Source: Paraplanobispora siamensis
GTDB lineage: Bacteria; Actinomycetota; Actinomycetes; Streptosporangiales; Streptosporangiaceae
DNA length: 64,000 nt
NCBI RefSeq assembly: GCF_016863175.1
Contig: NZ_BOOJ01000055.1
Coordinates: forward strand, 1-64,000
Direction of reading: 5' to 3'
The stretch's first letter is position 1. Every line of letters begins with the position of its first letter. The translations under genes were made by a program, and so were the position numbers. The notes below the pieces were generated by a model. That model was not told the origin of the DNA, searched no databases, and saw only the letters and a program-made list of their open reading frames with translations. This document shows, piece after piece, positions 59,872 through 64,000 of the stretch.

Positions 59872-60456
59872 ATGACCAGACGACAGGACGCGGCCGGTCC
59901 CCGGGCGGCGATGATCCGCAGTGCGATCAAGCTGATCCGTCAGCGCGGCGTCGCCGCGGTCTCGTTCGCGGACGTGCTGGCCGACAGCGGCGCGCCGCGC
60001 GGCTCGATCTACCACCACTTCCCGGACGGCAAGGCCCAGCTCGTCGAGGAGGCCACCCGCGGCGCCGCCGAGCACCTGAGCGCCGGGGTGACCCGGATCC
60101 TCGACGCCTCGGACACGCCCGGCGCCCTGCACGCGCTGGCCGACCTGTGGCGCCGCGGCCTGGAGGCCGGTGACTACGCCGTCGGCTGCCCGATCGTCGC
60201 GGCGGCCCTGGGCACCGAGCGATCCGCCCGCGACGTCGCCGGGGCGACGTTCGGGGCCTGGTGCGACCTGATCGCCGACAAGCTCGTCGCGGACGGAGCC
60301 GACCGGCGCAGGGCGCGCTCCGTGGCGGTGCTCGTCGTCGGCGGGCTGGAGGGCGCGCTCGTCCTCGCCCAGGCCCAGCGCAGCTCGGCCCCCCTCGACG
60401 CGGTGGTGGACGAGCTGAGCGCGCTGTGCCGGTCGGTGATCGACGCCGCCCCCTGA
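59872..60456 (+). CDS. TetR-family regulator of the thioesterase
   Basis: A 194-residue regulator: HTH RGVAAVSFADVLADSGAPRG then SIYHHFPDGKAQLVEEA, and a C-terminal domain of the TetR_C (LmrA/YxaF-like) type with YAVGCPIVAAALG. ATG 59872 follows GGAG; an upstream in-frame part reads through the operator and was excluded. Confidence 0.9.
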   Translation: MTRRQDAAGPRAAMIRSAIKLIRQRGVAAVSFADVLADSGAPRGSIYHHFPDGKAQLVEEATRGAAEHLSAGVTRILDASDTPGALHALADLWRRGLEAGDYAVGCPIVAAALGTERSARDVAGATFGAWCDLIADKLVADGADRRRARSVAVLVVGGLEGALVLAQAQRSSAPLDAVVDELSALCRSVIDAAP

Positions 60457-60496
60457 AAGGGCGGGCGCGCGACCAACGGGCGCCCGGCCCTCCCGG

Positions 60497-62134
60497 TCAG
60501 AGCGACAGATCCCTGCGGCGGAACAGCGCCAGCCCGGCCGCCGCCAGCGCCGCAGCCACCGCGGCCAGCGCCACGAGCGGCCCGGCGGTCATCTCGGCCG
60601 CCGGAAGCGCGGGCACATGGCTGAACGGCGACAGGTCCCGCACCGCCTGCGGCAGCCCGAACACGTCCCCGAGCAGCCCGAAGGCGATGCTCGCCACGAG
60701 CCCGGCCCACGCGAGCGGGACCGTCAGCCTCGGCAGAGTGCCGTAGACCAGCACGACGAAACCGGCCAGGGCCAGCGCGGCGGGCAGCTGCGCCAGTCCT
60801 GCGCCGACCAGCGGGCCCACGCCGGTGCCGCCGCCGACCGCGGCGTCGGCCAGGCCCATGCCCGCTCCCGCCGCCACCAGCAGCGCCGCCGCACCGCCCG
60901 CCGCACAGGCCAGGTGGGCGATCACCCACCGGACCCGGCCGACCGCGGTGGCCAGCACCGCCTCGGCGTGTCCGCCAGCCTCCTCCGAGCGCAGCCGCAG
61001 CAGCGCCTGGACGACGAAGCCTGCGGCCAGCACGCCGAAGACGTTCATCATCGCCGCGTACAGCGTGTTCACGAGGGGGGCGCCGCCTCCACCGGCGAGC
61101 TGGTCCAGGAGATCGGCGACCCCGGTGTTCCCGATGGCCGCCTCGTCGACGGCCGGGCCGAGCGTGCCGATCCCCGCACCGGCCAGCGCGCCGCCGGCCA
61201 CCCAGCCCAGGGTCGCACCCCGGTTCAGCCGCCAGGCCAGCCCGATCGGGCTGAGCAGCGCCCGCGAACCGGACTCCGGTCCCGGCCGGTCGGGTATCAG
61301 GCCCGCCCCGAAGTCCCGGCGGTCGACCAGGGCGAAGGCGGCGGCCGTGCACGCGGCCAGCAGAGCGAGCGGCAGGGCGAGCACCCACCAGGCCTCCTCC
61401 CCGAACGGGCGCACATGCGTGCCCCAGCCGATGGGCGACACCCATGACGGCCACGCGCCGATCACCCGGATGCCGTCCGCGGCCCGCTCGCCGAGGGCGT
61501 CGCCGACGCCGCGGACCAGGAAGTCGACGCCGACCGCGGTCGCGGCGGCGGCGTTGGCGGCGCGGGAGCTCTGGAACAGCTGGGCGGTGAGCGCGGCCGC
61601 CCCGGCGAACGCCAGCCCGGTGGCGGCGCACGCGGCGCCGAACGCGAGCGAGCCGTCGAGCGGCATGCCCGCGCCCAGCAGCGTGCCGGCCAGCGCGGCG
61701 CCGAGCAGCACATCGGCCCCCGCGACCACGACAAGGGCGGAGGTGAGCCCGGCGTGCCTGCCCACGGACCCCGCCCCGACCATCTCGGCCCGGCCCGTCT
61801 CCTCGTTCTGCCGGGTGTGCCGGACCATCGCGAAGGTGCTCATGAGCGCGGCCAGCACCAGCAGGGAGATGAGGTTGCGGAAGTTCACCAGGGCGCCCAA
61901 GTCGGTGCCGACCGGTGTGCCGCGCATCAGCAGGACGGCGGGGCTGCTCCCGGCCCCCCGCAGCGCGGTCACCCGTCCGGCCTCGTCGGGGAACTCGTCG
62001 GCCACGGCCGCGGCCCCGGCCGCCGCCAGCACGACCGCGGCGACGATCCAGACCGGCAACTGGACGCGGTCACGCCGCAGGGCCAGCCGGATCAGCCTCC
62101 CGGTGCCCGCGTAAGCACTCGCCGGGGCGCTCAC
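60497..62134 (-). CDS. ABC exporter permease (two fused halves)
   Basis: A 545-residue permease with about twelve membrane segments, made of two ABC-2-like halves (1-270 and 290-545): first half with [20 protein letters not shown], second with [20 protein letters not shown]. This layout is known from tetronasin-type polyether and drug exporters (TnrB2-like). GTG 62134 overlaps the ATPase stop. It exports a compound unknown from sequence, under control of the TetR gene upstream. Confidence 0.9.
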   Translation of the reverse strand: MSAPASAYAGTGRLIRLALRRDRVQLPVWIVAAVVLAAAGAAAVADEFPDEAGRVTALRGAGSSPAVLLMRGTPVGTDLGALVNFRNLISLLVLAALMSTFAMVRHTRQNEETGRAEMVGAGSVGRHAGLTSALVVVAGADVLLGAALAGTLLGAGMPLDGSLAFGAACAATGLAFAGAAALTAQLFQSSRAANAAAATAVGVDFLVRGVGDALGERAADGIRVIGAWPSWVSPIGWGTHVRPFGEEAWWVLALPLALLAACTAAAFALVDRRDFGAGLIPDRPGPESGSRALLSPIGLAWRLNRGATLGWVAGGALAGAGIGTLGPAVDEAAIGNTGVADLLDQLAGGGGAPLVNTLYAAMMNVFGVLAAGFVVQALLRLRSEEAGGHAEAVLATAVGRVRWVIAHLACAAGGAAALLVAAGAGMGLADAAVGGGTGVGPLVGAGLAQLPAALALAGFVVLVYGTLPRLTVPLAWAGLVASIAFGLLGDVFGLPQAVRDLSPFSHVPALPAAEMTAGPLVALAAVAAALAAAGLALFRRRDLSL

Positions 62135-63036
62135 CGGGACGCCTCCTCCATGACCGCGTCGCCGTAGTGGCGCATGAACAGCTCCTCCAGCGTCGGCGGA
62201 CGGCTGGTCAGCGAGCGGACCTCGAAGCCCGCCAGGTGACGCAGGACCTCGGGCAGCCGCTCGGAGTCCACGTCGAACCGGGCCCGCGCGCCCTCGTCCA
62301 GCAGGTCGTGGACGCCGGGCAGAGCGGCCAGCCCGATGATCGGCTCGACCGCCTCCACGGTGACCGAGGTCCTGGTCAGGTGCCGGAGCCCGGCCAGGGT
62401 GCCGGACTCGACGGTGACCCCGTCGCGGATGATGCTGACCGTGGAGCAGAGGGCCTCGACCTCGGAGAAGATGTGGCTGGACAGCAGCACGGTCGCGCCG
62501 CGGGCGCTCACCTCGCGGACGGTCTGCTGGAAGGCCGCCTCCATCAGCGGGTCCAGGCCGGAGGTGGGCTCGTCCAGGATGAACAGCTCCACCTCGGAGG
62601 CGAACGCGGCCACCAGCGCCACCTTCTGCCTGTTGCCCTTGGAGTAGGTACGGCAGCGCTTGGCGGGATCGAGCCGGAACCGCTCCAGCAGCTCCGCGCG
62701 GCGGGTCCCGTCCAGCCCTCCGCGCAGGTCGCCGAGCAGGTCGACGGCCTCGCCGCCCGTCAGGTTGGGCCACAGGCTCACATCGCCCGGCACGTAGGCC
62801 AGCCTGCGGTGGAGCCGTACGGCCTCGCGCCACGGATCGCCGCCCAGCAGCCGCACCTGCCCGGCCTCGGCCCGCAGCAGGCCCAGCAGGACCCGGATCG
62901 TGGTCGTCTTCCCGGCGCCGTTGGGCCCCAGGAAACCGTGCACCTCGCCGGTGCGGACGGTGAGGTCCAGGCCGTTCAGGGCCCGGGTGGTGCCGAACGT
63001 CTTGATCAGACCGGACACCGCTATGGCGTCAGTCAT
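62131..63036 (-). CDS. ABC exporter ATPase
   Basis: A 301-residue ATPase: Walker [15 protein letters not shown], signature [16 protein letters not shown] (a variant with SKGNRQ in place of LSGGQ, typical of this exporter group), Walker [14 protein letters not shown], and [14 protein letters not shown]. Drug-exporter type. It overlaps the TetR stop (8 bp) and the permease start (4 bp), so the three form one operon. Confidence 0.93.
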   Translation of the reverse strand: MTDAIAVSGLIKTFGTTRALNGLDLTVRTGEVHGFLGPNGAGKTTTIRVLLGLLRAEAGQVRLLGGDPWREAVRLHRRLAYVPGDVSLWPNLTGGEAVDLLGDLRGGLDGTRRAELLERFRLDPAKRCRTYSKGNRQKVALVAAFASEVELFILDEPTSGLDPLMEAAFQQTVREVSARGATVLLSSHIFSEVEALCSTVSIIRDGVTVESGTLAGLRHLTRTSVTVEAVEPIIGLAALPGVHDLLDEGARARFDVDSERLPEVLRHLAGFEVRSLTSRPPTLEELFMRHYGDAVMEEASR

Positions 63037-63694
63037 CGCGACTCTCCTCGGGAGGTCCGGACTCGGCCTCGTCGAGGGCGGCCAGGATGCGCTCCGCGTC
63101 CTCGCGGCCGAGCATGGGGTGTGAGTGGATGTCGATCAGCGCGCGGGCGAGCAGGCGGTCGCCTTCGGGGCTGAACACGTCGACGCCCATGGCCCGGGAG
63201 ATGTGCTCGTGCAGGATCCCGACGGACAGGGCCATCGCCGTGCCGACGGCCGCGCGGGCCCTGGCGTCGACCCTGGGCGGATCGGGACGGTCCCGGTCGG
63301 CCTCGGTCAGCCACTCCTCGCTCAGCCGGGCGAGCTCGTCGAACAGGGCGGTCGCCGAGCCCTCGGCCAGGGCCCGCGCCATGTAGTGCCGATAGGGCCC
63401 CACCGCGGCCCGGGCGGCGATCACGGAGCCCAGCGCGCCGGAGGCGAGGCCGGCCCTGGTCTCGTCGTTGACCCGGCGGATCATCGTGAGCAGGTGCTCG
63501 TCGCACGCCTCGCGCAGACCCTGCTTGGACCCGAAGTGATGACGCACGAGACCGAGCGAGACCCCGGCGGTCTCGGCGATCCCGCGCAGGGTCGCCCCCT
63601 CGTATCCGCGCTCCCCGAAGTGCCGGATGGCCGCGTCCCTGATGCGCGCCCGAGCGGTGAGGTCCTCCGGATCCACTGGCGTCGCCACCGTCAC
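63029..63694 (-). CDS. TetR-family regulator of the ABC exporter
   Basis: A 221-residue regulator: [23 protein letters not shown] and [19 protein letters not shown]-terminal ligand domain with [18 protein letters not shown] start at 63694. It leads the exporter operon and has a palindrome in its own promoter, so it probably represses the exporter until the drug binds. Confidence 0.92.
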   Translation of the reverse strand: MTVATPVDPEDLTARARIRDAAIRHFGERGYEGATLRGIAETAGVSLGLVRHHFGSKQGLREACDEHLLTMIRRVNDETRAGLASGALGSVIAARAAVGPYRHYMARALAEGSATALFDELARLSEEWLTEADRDRPDPPRVDARARAAVGTAMALSVGILHEHISRAMGVDVFSPEGDRLLARALIDIHSHPMLGREDAERILAALDEAESGPPEESRDD

Positions 63695-63717
63695 ATCCCT
63701 GTTCGTCCGTACAGCTA

Positions 63718-63755
63718 ACTGTTCAAACGTACACCTGACTGCACGCTTGAACAGT
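63718..63755. promoter_or_regulatory. TetR operator of the ABC exporter operon
   Basis: 13-bp arms 63718-63730 and 63743-63755 match at 12 positions (actgttcaa and ttgaacagt perfect), spacer 12 bp, 24 bp upstream of the TetR start. Confidence 0.82.
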
Positions 63756-63803
63756 CTGCTGGGCAGGGAAACTTCACAGCCCGATCGGGGAGCCCGCCGG
63801 TGG

Positions 63804-64000
63804 TTACCCGGCCTTGCCGGACCGGTCCTTCTCGTAGACGTCCGGCACGCCGTCGTTGTCGAGGTCGGCGGTCTCGATCTCGTGGATGCGGCGGTAGGCG
63901 CGGTCGCGCAGACGCAGGATCACCGCCGCCAGCAGCGCCGCGATCACCGAACCGGACAGCACCGCCACCTTGACGTACTCGCTGCGGTCGGCGCCGAAGG
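63804..64000 (-). CDS. nhaA: NhaA Na+/H+ antiporter, 3' end only
   Basis: The window edge cuts this gene. The last 65 codons read FGADRSEYVKVAVLSGS, IAALLAAVILRLRDRAYRRI and TADLDNDGVPDVYEKDRSG plus stop (63804-63806). This is the conserved end of NhaA: the last membrane segment and a hydrophilic tail. The start and most of the protein lie beyond the window. Confidence 0.85.
   Translation of the reverse strand, partial: FGADRSEYVKVAVLSGSVIAALLAAVILRLRDRAYRRIHEIETADLDNDGVPDVYEKDRSGKAG

Overview
The window is about 70% G+C, with dense genes, GTG starts, strong third-position GC bias and many short 4-bp gene overlaps. It is chromosomal DNA of an actinomycete. The gene set (GH10 xylanase with a C-terminal CBM13, several ECF sigma factors, CU044_5270-type membrane protein, AfsR/LuxR-like regulator, stand-alone divergent EF-Tu) fits a filamentous soil actinomycete, probably of the Streptosporangiales. 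That placement is an inference. No rRNA, tRNA, CRISPR array, IS element or prophage was seen.

Layout. 1-2.5 kb: sulfur-handling locus (MBL-rhodanese, ArsR-rhodanese repressor, TusA-like protein). 2.5-6.5 kb: an ECF42 module (sigma, YCII, VOC) and an ECF sigma/CU044_5270 pair. 6.5-8.7 kb: P450 with a divergent TetR and two operator-like palindromes. 9-11.2 kb: secreted xylanase with a rich upstream control region. 11.3-13.4 kb: membrane protein, DUF1062 protein, small secreted protein. 13.5-15.4 kb: drug-type ABC exporter. 15.4-16.9 kb: coiled-coil protein and STAS protein. 17-22.7 kb: serine hydrolase, two-component pair, phosphatase, orphan response regulator, DedA. 22.9-27.2 kb: a second VOC-YCII-ECF42 module, an FAD oxidoreductase and an ECF41 sigma. 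27.3-31.7 kb: MDR reductase, AfsR/LuxR-like ATPase regulator, a broken kinase gene, an esterase. 32.7-34.3 kb: secreted pectate lyase.

34.4-41.8 kb is an arsenic island: arsR, an arsM-arsN-type fusion, arsI, a second arsR, an aquaglyceroporin, arsC, a flavoprotein, a tiny Cys-rich peptide and a SigZ-like ECF sigma with a Cys-rich tail. It has no ArsB/Acr3 pump. Arsenate would be reduced by ArsC, As(III) would leave by the channel, and organoarsenicals would be handled by ArsM/ArsN/ArsI and the flavoprotein. Many of these proteins carry paired cysteines, often at their ends. Two divergent promoters in the island share an aligned block of about 66 bp.

41.8-47.2 kb: gene remnants, a membrane alpha/beta hydrolase, a sugar dehydrogenase, a Csp-type copper protein and a paralogue of the coiled-coil protein. 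47.4-50.5 kb: molybdate regulator and modABC. 50.5-53.4 kb: polysaccharide deacetylase/glycosyltransferase pair. 53.5-57.4 kb: MBL hydrolase, GlxA-type regulator, two remnant genes fused tail to tail, expansin-like protein, SRPBCC protein. 57.5-58.7 kb: divergent EF-Tu. 59-63.7 kb: thioesterase/TetR pair and a TetR-controlled ABC exporter. The right edge holds the 3' end of nhaA.

Three themes cut across the window: (1) four promoters of SigB/SigF type in front of two coiled-coil paralogues, the STAS protein and the copper protein; (2) short tandem duplications that start in the last codons of a gene and copy its stop codon; (3) several decayed gene fragments at gene boundaries.
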